Assembly: GCA_905221605.1 (NCBI GenBank)
Contig: CAJNDS010002116.1
Span: forward strand, 326,741-384,240
Direction: 5' to 3'
DNA length: 57,500 nt
From: Symbiodinium natans
Taxonomy: Eukaryota > Sar > Dinophyceae > Suessiales > Symbiodiniaceae
Below the pieces are notes generated by a model. The model was not told where the DNA came from. It searched no databases and saw only the letters and a list, made by a program, of their open reading frames with translations. Positions 9,986-18,948 of the stretch are shown here, piece after piece; positions within the stretch are counted from its first letter, which is position 1, and each line of letters opens with the position of its first letter. A program made the position numbers and the translations under genes.

Positions 9986-12420
9986 GACTTCAAGCGTCAG
10001 TGTCTGGCTGCAGTTGTTTTCCTTTCTTGTTTGTTTCTCGTTTTTTTTTTGGGGGGGGGGGGGTATTGGATGTGAGGTAAGGGCAGCGCTTCGGATTTTG
10101 TTTTGTGCGGTGTTGTGTTGGGAGGTGCTTCGGCTTTGAATTCTATGTGGGATTTCGGTGTGGGACTTGGGGGTGGGTTTGGTTTTTGGGTTGTGTTATG
10201 GACAAGTTTTGGGGCGTGTTTTGTGCCTTGTGGGGTTCGACTGGTTGCTTTACTAGGTGGATTGAGAAATGGGGTGAAAGCGTAGGGGTGGATATTGAGT
10301 GTGAGGTCTGGGGTCACCCTAAACCCTAAACCCTAAACCCTAAACCCGGTTTACTTGCTGGCTCTGTCGGGGGCTCTATTGCAGAAAAGAATACCATAAC
10401 AAATCATGGCCCTGCTCACTTTGCACTTCGGCTGCAAGACGGCATCCCGAATGCATGGACATGGGGAAGGTTCTAGGGGCCAAGGACTAAACCCTAAGTC
10501 CCAAACCCGGAACCCTAAACCCTGAACCTGAAACCAGGTAGCCTCACGCTTTGGGTTTAGGGTTTGAGTTTTAGGGTTTAGGTTTTAAGGGTTTTGGATT
10601 TTGAGGTTAAGGGGTTAGGGCTAAGGGTTTAGAGGCTTCAGAATCTGAGGGTGTTTTAGGGCGTTCAGAAACCTTGCTTGCCTGGTTGTCTGCTGCCGCC
10701 TGCTGTACCAGGAAGCGCAGCAGTACTGCTCCCAGCCTCACGTGCACCCTAAACCCTAAACCCTAAACCCTAAACCCTAAACCCTAAACCCTAAACCCTA
10801 GGCACCGATTTGGCGGCTCAGAGTTGCAGGGTTTTGGGCCTAGAGGCTTAGGCGCGCCTTGGTGGTTCATGCTAAGCGACTTACCACCCCAACATCCGAG
10901 TGCAAGCTTGCCTCCAACGGATTTTCAAGACCCTTGCAAGGCCTTGTACCCCAGACCCTAGACAAGACCCACCCTTTATGGTTTGACGGGCTTATGAGGG
11001 ACCCTACACGTCTAGCAAACCCTGTTCTTGAGTTACACTTGCACCCCTACTGCCGGTGCTTCTCCATCACCTCCTCTCTGCTCCCGTTCACCCTTACTGC
11101 AGCCTTAAAGCTAACACACCAGAACTCCAAACGAGAACAGCGCAACCTCCCAGGAATGCACGATAAAGGAGACCCCTGCACCCTAAACCCAATGGCTGTT
11201 CCGGGGAGAGCCACCCGCGGGCTGCGTCATCCGGCTGGGTCACGATCGCCTGAGTTCCAGGGTTGAGGGCTTAGGGCTTAGGGTTTAGGGTTTAGGGTTT
11301 AGGGTTTAGGGTTTAGGGTTTAGGGTTTAGGGTTTAGGGTTTAGGGTTTAGGGTTTAGGGTTTGGGGCTGGAGGGGGCGGGGGGGGGGGGGGGGGGCGGG
11401 CGGGGGCCACAACTGCTGTTGGGAAGTCAGAAAAGCCTTAGAAGGGTTAACCGTACGGGTAGTTTACGATCCCAACTACCCTGAACCCTGAACCCTACAC
11501 CCTGACCCCAAGATAGAACGCAAACCAAATTCTTTACTGTCTGCTTCCTAACGCTCTACTTGTCTCGTTACAACTACAGCACGGAATCTTCGAGCAGAGC
11601 CCTCAATCTCGCAGCACCCGTAGCACCCGTAAACCCTAAGTCCTAAACCGTAAACCCAGGGTGCGTCCACGTGGAGCGCCGAGAGCGGCCCCAGCGGGAA
11701 TTGCCGCTCGGAAACCTTGCGACTATGCAGAGTTTAGGGCTTAGGGTTAGGGCTTGGTGTCTAGGGTTTGGGCTTCGGGGTAGGGGTGGCTTTTGGGGTG
11801 TTGCTGCTAGCACAAAATGGGATGTTCTCTAGATGATTGCCGTGGGGATCCTGTAAAACGGAGCCTTGTATACCGGGTACCCTCAAAAGCACCATCCTTC
11901 AGAGCATCCCCCATATACCGCAACGCATACAAGCAGTGGCACATTTGGACATGTCCTGCACACATTGACTTGAGGGCTCTACATGGGCTGCGACCTGAAG
12001 CCAACCGCAGACAGCATTGTAAGCGTTGTAAACCCGAAACGAGGTGAACATGGCAAATAGCACTTGCAATGGTCAGCATCAATTGTTCCGCATATGCATG
12101 TCGCGCTGTTTCTAAGGCCATGCGGCTGCAGCAATGGCCAGGGGAGGCTCTGCCAGGGCCCTGAGGAAGAATTGTGGGGTTTCAACCCGAAACCCTAAAC
12201 CCCAAACCATAAACCCTAAACCCTAAACCCTAGACCTTGAGGTTTAGGAACTGGGTCTGTGGACTCCGGGTTTTGTGTGCATACGGATGGGCAAGAAGTG
12301 AAGAGGCTTACAGTTACAGACCGCCAGGATAAATTCCACTCTAAATGGGGGGGGGGGGGTCCTTTTTGGGGTCCTTTTTGGGGTCCTTACTGTTAGGGTG
12401 CCGTATTATGTAGGGGACCC
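9986..12420. repeat. Gene-poor spacers with interstitial telomeric arrays
   Basis: Holds a T/G-run at 10040-10065, G/T-rich sequence to 10315, and telomeric arrays at 10316-10346, 10746-10800 (CCCTAAA) and 11276-11362 (TTTAGGG, about 12 units), the last followed by a G-run at 11370-11400. Short arrays or single units occur at 10550-10640, 11620-11660, 11735-11780 and 12190-12232. A triplicated TCCTTTTTGGGG unit follows a G-run at 12346-12390. Short frames have no recognisable content. Confidence 0.8.
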
Positions 12421-12700
12421 AACAAGTGACCCTACTTTAGAGAACTACCCGTATGGGTCTAGTTAAGTTAGAATGATTTATTATTTGTGATTCCATTGTC
12501 TAATTCTCAATTCCATGTTTGTAATGCTTGTTTAACTATTTTGACCATTATTTCTACTTTACCATTGTTTAACTATTTTGACCATTATTTCTACTTTACC
12601 AATACTACGGTGATTTCTTGGTTCTGCCAAATTATGTTTGATACTTAACAAATGACAAAATCTTGCTACTACTTCTGAAGTGAATATTGATCCACGGGCA
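12421..12700. other. AT-rich island in GC-rich flank
   Basis: Composition changes to AT-rich from about 12470 to 12670. It includes an exact tandem duplication of a 37-base unit (12528-12564 and 12565-12601) that starts TTGTTTAACTATTTTGACC. No reading frame. It may be a remnant of an AT-rich insertion; origin unknown. Confidence 0.6.
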
Positions 12701-13764
12701 TTGTGGGGGGCAGTGTCTGTCCCAAATAGAGTTACCACCCCTTCCCCCCAAACGCCTTAATACATACCATAAGACGTATTGTAGGAACTCCCCCCCCCCC
12801 CCCAGCGCCCCTACTTTGGGAAGGCTTCTTGTGGCGAAATAAACCCTGGATGGTACTTGTTGCGGGATGCTGGACTGCTTTGTGCTGCGGTCGGGTGTTG
12901 AAGGCGAGCCTTGGCGCTTCAGGACCTGTTAGGGTTCAGTGCATGAAAGGTAGGGTTTGGGGTTTCGGGTTTAGGGTTTGGGGTTGTTACGTTTAGGGTG
13001 TAGGGTGAGCACCCCGCAAGTGCAGGACAGGGTGCTACTTGGGGATGGCGGCTTCTGGGCTGTGCCAGATGAGTGATGAAGTACTGGGAGGATGTAGGGG
13101 TTTGGAGTTTAGGGTCTGGGGTCTGGGGTTTAGGGTTTAGGGTTTAGGGTTTAGGGTTTAGAGTTTAGGGTTTAGGGTTTAGGGTTTAGGGTTTAGGGTT
13201 TAGGGTTTAGGGGTTTAGGGGTGGAGGAGTCAAGGGTAAGGGTTCAGCCGGGCTTAGATGTCACAACGCGTCGCCTTCTGTTTGCCTTCCGCAGCTTAGA
13301 GTCAGTATGACAACAAGGTGAGTCACGAAAAGCCATGCAACCCACAGCCCTAAACCCTAAACCCTAAACCCTAAACCCTAAACCCTAAACCCTAAACCCT
13401 AAACCCTAAACCCTAAACCCTAAACCCTAAACCCCACACCCCTGTGATTCGCCCAAGAAGCTGATGGACAGAATACACGCGGAAGTCGGTCCCAGGCGTG
13501 CCTGCAATGCGGGGCCAACCAGACAATCGCACAACCCATCACCCTAAACACTACGCCCTAAACCCTAAACCCTAAACCCTAAATCCTAAACCCTTAACCC
13601 TAAACCCTAAACCCTATACCACGGGGCCGCCTGCCGCAGGCAGCTCGCCGAAAGCTGCATCCTCTAAGCGTCGCTTCATGGCCTTGTAGGGGGGTTGTAG
13701 GATTTAAGGTCCCGTCGCAAGACCCCTAGGATCCATGTACCCCTATAGTTCTAAGGTTCGCTTA
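12701..13764. repeat. Interstitial telomeric arrays and spacers
   Basis: A C-run lies at 12790-12804. Telomeric arrays: 12950-13000 (degenerate TTTAGGG), 13128-13212 (TTTAGGG), 13348-13432 (CCCTAAA, about 12 units), 13545-13618 (CCCTAAA with variants). No gene seen. Confidence 0.85.
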
Positions 13765-13893
13765 GGGGTATATACGGGGAGATGTTCCCCCTTTGTACTA
13801 AGAGTCCCTAATAGGGACTATACTTGGGGGTACTACAATCCCTATTAAGGACTGTTAGCATAAGTGGGAACATCCCAATGGAAACCCCTTTAA
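13765..13893. mobile_element. MITE-like palindromic element, intact copy
   Basis: Imperfect inverted arms of about 45 bases: the left arm runs from AGGGGTATA through GATGTTCC to AGAGTCC, and the right arm from GGACTGTTAGCATAAG through GGAACATCCC to AACCCCTT. There is no coding capacity. A second, telomere-split copy with the same arms is at 49210-49392. No transposase or clear target duplication was seen, so 'MITE-like' is descriptive. Confidence 0.55.
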
Positions 13894-13910
13894 GGCCCAA
13901 GGTATGTACT

Positions 13911-14280
13911 CCCTAAACCCTAAACCCTAAACCCTAAACCCTAAACCCTAAACCCTAAACCCTAAACCCTAAACCCTAAACCCTAAACAGTACTACACGG
14001 GCAGATGAAGTTCTACAGAGCGGGAGCGCAGCACCCACGATCTACGGGGTTTGCTCAGGAACTCCGATGTCCAGATGCCAGAAAAGGGCACGCACAGGTT
14101 TCGGGTTTAGGCTTTGGGGTTTAGGGTGTAGGGTGTAGGGTTTGGGGTTTAGGGTTTAGGGCTTGGGGTTTGGGGTTTAGGGCTTAGGGGTTTGGGGTTT
14201 AGGGTTTAGGGTTTAGGGCTTAGGGCTTAGGGTTTGGGGTTTAGAGTTGAGGGTTTAGGGTTTAGGGCACGTCATTTCGA
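13911..14280. repeat. Telomeric arrays: CCCTAAA then degenerate TTTAGGG
   Basis: 13911-13988 is about 11 units of CCCTAAA. After ~110 bases of unique sequence, 14100-14270 is a degenerate TTTAGGG array with TTTGGGG, TGTAGGG and CTTAGGG variants in the opposite orientation. Confidence 0.9.
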
Positions 14281-14790
14281 CTCCTGATTCTGAAGTTCCG
14301 CAACAGCAAGTTTATCATCCAAACCTATCAGGACCCTTAACCCTAAGGCCCAACCCTGTGTAGGCCCTAACACTGCGCACAAAGATTGGGTTCTGTGAAG
14401 CTTCGCATCCCCTTAACCTCAGACCCCTAAGCCTACAGCCTCTAAAACCCCGAAAGCCCTAAACCTCTAAACCTCTAAACCCTACAAACCCCAAAACCCA
14501 GAACCCTAATTGAACTCTAAAGGAAAGAGCCCTACTTGCAGCATAAGCCGCCCCAATCATCCGCTGGCGCCAAAAGTTCTTCTCTTGGCTGCCTTATGAT
14601 CGGAGGGTGTGCACGGGGACATGCTCAGTCCCAGTAGATATGTTGGGAATCACTAAACTCCCCTTAGAACCTTAGTGAACATTATTCTACTTCGAACATC
14701 CCCACCTTGCTCCTCGTTAGAAGGAAAGAGCGCACATAGATGTTCAAACTGAGACACATTGATTCAAATACGCTTTCTTAGTTTGGCTTG
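14281..14790. other. No gene; scattered telomere-like units
   Basis: Mostly unique sequence with isolated CCCTAA-like units at 14335-14515. No frame with recognisable content. Confidence 0.5.
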
Positions 14791-14794
14791 CAAT

Positions 14795-15000
14795 TGGGGT
14801 TGGGCACTCCAGGGAGACTCTAGGGTTGGGCACTCCAGGAGAAGGGTTGGGCACTCGAGGGAGACTAGGTTGGGCACTCCAGGAAGACTTTGGGGTTGGG
14901 CACTCCAGGGATCTGGGTTGGGCACTCCAGGGAGTCTTTGGGGTTGGGCACTCCAGGGAGTCTCTGGGGTTGGGCACTCCAGGGAGGCTCTAGGGGTAGA
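14795..15000. repeat. Minisatellite, GTTGGGCACTCCAGG unit
   Basis: Eight or nine copies of a unit close to GTTGGGCACTCCAGGGAG followed by a variable 3-10 base tail (ACTCT, TCTTTGGG, ATCTGG). All are in the same orientation. Open frames on both strands across it are a by-product of the repeat. Confidence 0.85.
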
Positions 15001-15761
15001 CCGGGCGAGGACAAGAGTTGCGGGCGAGGAGAAGAATTGAGTTTAAAATCTAACAACCCCACACCGAAGGTGGGTAAAAATACTTTAATATCCTCTTGGG
15101 TGTTATACAAACAAAAAAATTCCCAAGGGGGATATAGATCAGGAGCCTTAACTACCCCCTTCACAGGGAGTCTCGAAGAACCGTCTTCCTGCGAAGAACC
15201 GGAAGGTGGAGGGTTCACAGGGTAGCTGTGGGTTTAGGGTTCAGGGTTCAGGGTTCAGGGTTTAGGGTTCAGGGTTCAGGGTTCAGGGTTCAGGGTTCAG
15301 GGTTTAGGGTTTAGGGTTGAGGGCTTCTCGCCGCGCCGCAGAAGTAGATTTCATGCGGAGATGGCGCCCCAACACACCCAGGGGGTGTGAGGGGGCGGCA
15401 TATGTCGCGGCGGCGTAGACTGAAGTTGGAGCCACCACAACCAGAAAGGTTGGGTTGTTTTATTTTTCCCACCCCCTGCTTACGCAGGCATCCACCCAAC
15501 TTTTTTCCTTTTAGGGTTTGGGGCGAACGCCCTAAATTCCCACTTCCCACCCCCATCCTTTGAAGGGTTGGGGTAGGAGAGGTTCGGGCAGGTGGAGGGG
15601 GTCCAGCAGTGAGGGGGACCCCGTCCTTTAGAGCTTCTTGTGGAGGTCGTAGAGTTGATGCTCCGGCTTGTTGCCTAGGATTAGACGTCGCTTGGTCAGA
15701 GGCTTTGGCAGGGCTTTTTGAGCAAGCGACGATATGCAATCAATGCTTACACCCCAATCCA
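15001..15761. other. Host flank left of the virus; no convincing gene
   Basis: 15229-15320 is a degenerate array of TTCAGGG/TTTAGGG. The rest is unique GC-rich sequence. A 142-aa minus-strand frame at 15311-15739 has no recognisable domain and a Pro/Arg/Gly-biased composition; I do not call it a gene. The sequence ends with the target duplication ATCCA (15757-15761). Confidence 0.5.
15757..15761. other. Target-site duplication, left (ATCCA)
   Basis: ATCCA occurs directly before the left TIR here and directly after the right TIR at 38291-38295. An extra A follows in both places, so 5 versus 6 bases is slightly ambiguous. A short direct repeat of this size fits insertion by an rve-type integrase. 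Confidence 0.85.
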
Positions 15762-16085
15762 AGTTAGGGATAGCCATGCCCCACTTTTTTACACACCCGC
15801 TCAACCCTCATTCGTTTTTTCCCTAGGGGGGGGGGGGTATACGTTTTCAACATTTCAATAAATTTTTCCTCATTTTTGACATCCGACCCTCAACCGTTCC
15901 TCGCAAAAAATCTCAATAAAAAAATCAATAATTTTATGATAAAAAATATTAAAAATTTCATCATAAAATTTTCCAAAATTTTCATAAAAATAATATTTCA
16001 AAATTTTCATCATAAAAATCTTTCAAAAATATTTGTTGAAAAATTGCATTTTGTAAATTATCTTTGTTAAAAATCTTTGTAAAGA
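15762..16085. repeat. Left terminal inverted repeat (TIR)
   Basis: Reading inward, the sequence matches the reverse complement of 38290-~37955. The outer ~235 bases are nearly identical apart from homopolymer length (G-run at 15824-15838, A-runs) and a few substitutions; the inner ~90 bases are similar with small indels. The inner part is made of related AAAATTTTCAT / AAAAATCTTT motifs. Frames through it are not genes. Confidence 0.93.
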
Positions 16086-16087
16086 TT

Positions 16088-16324
16088 TTAAGAATTATTA
16101 TTTTCATATAAATCTATCAATTCCTTTTGTAGCTCAATTTGTCTATCTAAATATTTCATTTCCTTATCTAAATGTTCCTGTTCTTCTTTTTCTATAACGC
16201 ATTTTTGTTTTATTTCTTCGATTTTGCTTATCCTACTTTCTTTGATGATTTCTAGCTTTTCTAATTCGTGCTTTGCTTGTTTGTAAAGAATTTCAAACAA
16301 TTCATCTTGAACCGATTTTTTCAT
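16088..16324 (-). CDS. Small coiled-coil protein
   Basis: 78 aa, almost entirely Glu/Lys/Ile/Leu-rich helix (KHELEKLEIIKESRISKIEE, then a second helix ending LQKELIDLYENNNS), predicted coiled coil throughout. The start follows a TATATATAATA stretch a few bases away, as in other genes of this virus. It ends at the inner edge of the left TIR. Function unknown; small structural or scaffold-like coiled-coil proteins are common in PLVs. Confidence 0.65.
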   Translation of the reverse strand: MKKSVQDELFEILYKQAKHELEKLEIIKESRISKIEEIKQKCVIEKEEQEHLDKEMKYLDRQIELQKELIDLYENNNS

Positions 16325-16419
16325 TTATATATATAATACTATATATTTTAGTTTTTAAAACTTTTAAAACTTTTTGTTGTGAGACATGTCATGTGCAGGG
16401 CACCATGTGCAGTCTGTCA

Positions 16420-16514
16420 TGAGTGGTTGTGAGTTGGTGGATGCATTTTTTTGTTCAGTTGTAGCATTTATGCGTCAAACTTTTCAGAGTGTTTCAATTC
16501 GTAGATTGGTCGCC
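16420..16514 (+). promoter_or_regulatory. Upstream repeat A (leader/promoter candidate)
   Basis: The ~95 bases before the start at 16515 are similar to 17159-17253: both contain TAGCATTT, TCAAAC, and AGTGTTTCAA in the same order and spacing, and a GTCGCC/TTCGCC near the end. A repeated non-coding block in front of a frame suggests a shared promoter or leader. Confidence 0.5.
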
Positions 16515-16904
16515 ATGACTGAAAACATCCGGATCAATATTGAGTATCACAGCGTTCCAGATGGTGGAGCGACCATGAGTTATCAGTTCATTCCGTGGGC
16601 GGCCGCGTCAGTGATGTCGATCAACCAAATCTTGGCGCCCTTTACAGTTGATGAGATCGAGGAAATCGTCATCAATGGGACCCGTATCCAGCACGTGGAT
16701 TTCGATGGCAGACGAACCCTTGTCAGACAACTGGCATTGATCCCAATAAACTATGATGTTCATATCTACCTTGACGTTTATGTGGCAGATGAGCGGAACG
16801 TTGACGAAGACGACGGTTATGATTCTACATCGTGCGGGACTTCAACACCAGACGATGACGACGACGACGACGACGACTACGACGATCAGTTCTTTACCAT
16901 CTGA
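16515..16904 (+). CDS. Unknown protein with acidic Asp-run tail
   Basis: 129 aa from the start MTENIRINIEYH; an in-frame upstream ATG at 16386 would add 43 residues, but that stretch is the repeated non-coding block, so I prefer 16515. Residues 1-95 look like a compact alternating-strand domain (INIEYHSVPDGG, VDEIEEIVINGTRIQHVDFD, NYDVHIYLDVYV). The tail holds a run of nine Asp, a break at Tyr, then DDQFFTI; the run is encoded by a GAC microsatellite. No family recognised. It is more GC-rich than core virus genes, like the neighbouring module, which hints at acquisition from a cellular source. Confidence 0.5.
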   Translation: MTENIRINIEYHSVPDGGATMSYQFIPWAAASVMSINQILAPFTVDEIEEIVINGTRIQHVDFDGRRTLVRQLALIPINYDVHIYLDVYVADERNVDEDDGYDSTSCGTSTPDDDDDDDDDYDDQFFTI

Positions 16905-17355
16905 TGAGCGCTTTGTATAGGCACCTTCGCTAGTGCATCAATTTTGGCTACGCTGTGTTTTGCTAATCTAAACGGATTTTAACTTGAAGCAGACGAGTGC
17001 ATGAAATGCTTTTGTTCCTCGTCAGTTTTGATAAGCGACCAAAGTGTTGCGAATGATCCGCATTATAGCAGACATAGCAGTGTAGCTACACACCAGTCGA
17101 GCCACCTGTGAAAGCTAAAAATAATGCACTTTACAAGGCGTATTCTGTGAGCATTGCATGTTGGGAGCGTTTAGTTGAGGCATCTGTTTTTCAATGTAGC
17201 ATTTTTGCTTCAAACTTTTTAGAGTGTTTCAACTCTTTTCAATTCGCCAAAGACCCGTCGCTACTCGTATTGCATTATATCAAGTTTTTTTTAGTAGTTA
17301 TGATTTTATACGTGGGTAAGGTTTTTTTATATGTTCTTTTTTTGGTATTGAGGCT
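16905..17355. other. Non-coding stretch with leader repeat B
   Basis: No convincing gene. 17159-17253 repeats the block found upstream of 16515. From ~17270 the sequence is T-rich and ends GGTATTGAG just before the ubiquitin-like frame, resembling an intron with a 3' splice site. Confidence 0.45.
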
Positions 17356-17526
17356 ATGCAGATCTTCGTGAAGACCATGACGGGCGAGACCATCGCTATG
17401 GATGTGGAAGCATCAGACACCATCGACAACGTGAAGACCAAGATCGAGGAAAAATATGGCATCCACCGCCACGTTCAGACGTGGAAGGTGTCCTGTCTTA
17501 AATTTGTAAGTATTTTTCTTTGTTGA
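17356..17526 (+). CDS. Ubiquitin-like N-terminal fragment
   Basis: The frame begins [20 protein letters not shown] and continues [16 protein letters not shown], matching the first ~36 residues of ubiquitin (first strand, hairpin, start of the alpha helix) with substitutions (Leu8 to Met, Lys11 to Glu, Gln31 to Glu). After that it diverges ([14 protein letters not shown]) and stops at 56 aa, so it lacks the Lys48 region and the C-terminal Gly-Gly. It cannot be conjugated as ubiquitin. It is GC-rich compared with core viral genes. A GTAAGT at 17506 and an AG at 17540-17541 would remove the stop and keep frame into the next protein. It is either a captured fragment or the first exon of a fusion. 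Confidence 0.75.
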   Translation: MQIFVKTMTGETIAMDVEASDTIDNVKTKIEEKYGIHRHVQTWKVSCLKFVSIFLC

Positions 17527-17556
17527 AAAATTAAATCCGAGGTTCAATCTGATACC

Positions 17557-18456
17557 ATGGATGCTTCTGGTGATTTATTGGACGTCCTGCTTCGCAACGA
17601 CAGTGAGGGCGAGACTGATATGGAGGAGGAGGGTAATGGCGGTGGAGAAGCTACGTGGGTTTATGATCACCATAATAATAAAGTCCCCCTAATGGTTGGT
17701 GGTGCGCCTAAAAAACGTAAGTCGGTTGATGACGAGGGGTTTAAACTTACAGCGGGGTATTCATCAAAGGTTCAGCGGGTTCGGTTTATCGATGAGGAGA
17801 TAAGGGGCAAGAAATATCGTATGGAGAGTTCTTCGGTTGAGTGTTCCGTTTTTGATGAGGTTGTTAAGAAGGTTAAAGATTTGGTTGATAAGTCTAAGGA
17901 CAACCCGAAAGAATGCATCCGCGAGTTGTTTAAAAATGTATCCAAAAAAGACTTAACGAAAGCTATTCCTACCCTAGCTGGACATAACAAGGGCGAACTC
18001 CGAATTAAACAACTCGTGGATCTTACGATGCCTTATATTGATAGTAATTTAGGTGAAGTTCTTTTGTTGAAAGACTGTTGCGATCGTTTGGTTCGTCGTT
18101 CTATGGAAGCCGTTATTGTTAATCTTTTTGGAGTAGATGATGGTTCTATTAGTTGGGAAAAGTTATATGATACTATGACAAAAGAGCCTAAAACTAGAAA
18201 GAAGCGAGGGTATAATAGTTTTACTGGTCACGTGCCCCCTAACGACGACGATGACGACGACGACGACGATGACGACGATGATGAAGACGGAGAAGAAGAA
18301 GGCGAAGGACGTGAAGATGACACCGTCATGCCCGATGCGAATGGTATCGTGCCATACGTGAATGGTGGTTCCTTATGCACACAAATGCCTTATCTGAATA
18401 CCGTTTCCATAGCTACGCCTAAAAAAGGGCGAGGACGCCCTAAAAAATCAGGATGA
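17557..18456 (+). CDS. Nuclear-type acidic protein with NLS and AT-hook-like tail
   Basis: 299 aa. N-terminus is Glu/Gly-rich; residues ~51-55 PKKRK are an SV40-type nuclear localisation motif. Residues ~95-235 are a helical Lys/Glu/Leu region (VFDEVVKKVKDLVDKSKD, KECIRELFKNVSKKDLTKAI) with no recognised fold. A run of about 13 Asp followed by EDGEEEGEG sits near residue 235, and the C-terminus is PKKGRGRPKKSG, an AT-hook-like GRGRPKK core that in known proteins binds the minor groove of AT-rich DNA. The composition predicts a nuclear, DNA- or chromatin-associated protein. It follows the ubiquitin-like frame and may be spliced to it. No PLV homologue is known to me. Confidence 0.7.
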   Translation: MDASGDLLDVLLRNDSEGETDMEEEGNGGGEATWVYDHHNNKVPLMVGGAPKKRKSVDDEGFKLTAGYSSKVQRVRFIDEEIRGKKYRMESSSVECSVFDEVVKKVKDLVDKSKDNPKECIRELFKNVSKKDLTKAIPTLAGHNKGELRIKQLVDLTMPYIDSNLGEVLLLKDCCDRLVRRSMEAVIVNLFGVDDGSISWEKLYDTMTKEPKTRKKRGYNSFTGHVPPNDDDDDDDDDDDDDEDGEEEGEGREDDTVMPDANGIVPYVNGGSLCTQMPYLNTVSIATPKKGRGRPKKSG

Positions 18457-18897
18457 GGCGGGGTGTTTTAAAAATACTTTTTGAATATAGTAAGAAATTA
18501 ATATAGTAATTGTTTTGTTCTTTTTATTTTACCCTGAAAGGCGATCATGATCCGCTGGGGGCGCCGTGGTCGCTGGTTCGTTCTGGTATGGCGTCCGCTT
18601 CTTTTGAAGTCCATTTGAAGGCGGGGTGGAAAATAAAATTTTGTTTTGTTTTTTACATTGTAATTTCCCTCGCTAGGACTTGGCTAACGATGCAGACCAT
18701 TGTGAGCAATGGACCGGGAGGACAGTGTCATCAAAGGCAACCTTTTCCTTTTTCTTTTGGTCAGTAGTTGTAATATTTTTGCTTGTTTTTTTTCGAAACA
18801 CCGACGAAGGACACACAGCGATGGGCAGACGGCACAGATGGGGTCGAGCGTCAGCCCTGCGCGATAAAAAATGTAGATTTGGGTGACTGGAATAATG
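18457..18897 (+). other. Exon-like GC-rich segments between T-rich tracts
   Basis: Three GC-richer blocks, each after a T-rich tract ending AG: about 18540-18630 (frame reads GDHDPLGAPWSLVRSG...), 18678-18745 (DLANDADHCEQWTGRTVSSK) and 18809-18890 (DTQRWADGTDGVERQPCAIK, running on to a stop at about 18957). The pattern looks like exons of a eukaryotic-style gene with T-rich introns, but no full model with verified donors could be built. It may continue the module starting at 17356. Confidence 0.35.
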
Positions 18898-18938
18898 AAA
18901 ATATTTCAATAAAGAATAATAGTTTATTGAAATATTTT
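18898..18938. terminator. AT-rich perfect palindrome at gene end
   Basis: Arms of 16 bases, AAAATATTTCAATAAA (18898-18913) and its complement (18923-18938), with a 9-base loop. It lies just beyond the stop of the minus-strand gene at 18949. A hairpin transcript-end signal is the likely role. Confidence 0.7.
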
Positions 18939-18948
18939 GGAGCTTATA

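Noticed and set aside
14744-15225. Open frames with CPTP or GHSRE repeats
   Set aside because: They are translations of the GTTGGGCACTCCAGG minisatellite on both strands.
15311-15739. 142-aa minus-strand frame just left of the virus
   Set aside because: No domain, biased composition, no start context or neighbouring coding evidence; kept only as flank.
15876-16070. Asn/Lys/Ile-rich frame in the left TIR, and matching frames in the right TIR (37944-38207)
   Set aside because: They fall within the inverted repeats, do not align as the same protein on both sides, and consist of AAAATTTT-type repeats.
17108-17371. 87-aa hydrophobic frame before the ubiquitin-like start
   Set aside because: It covers leader repeat B and a T-rich tract; its 'membrane' character comes from T-richness, and its end overlaps the ubiquitin-like start.
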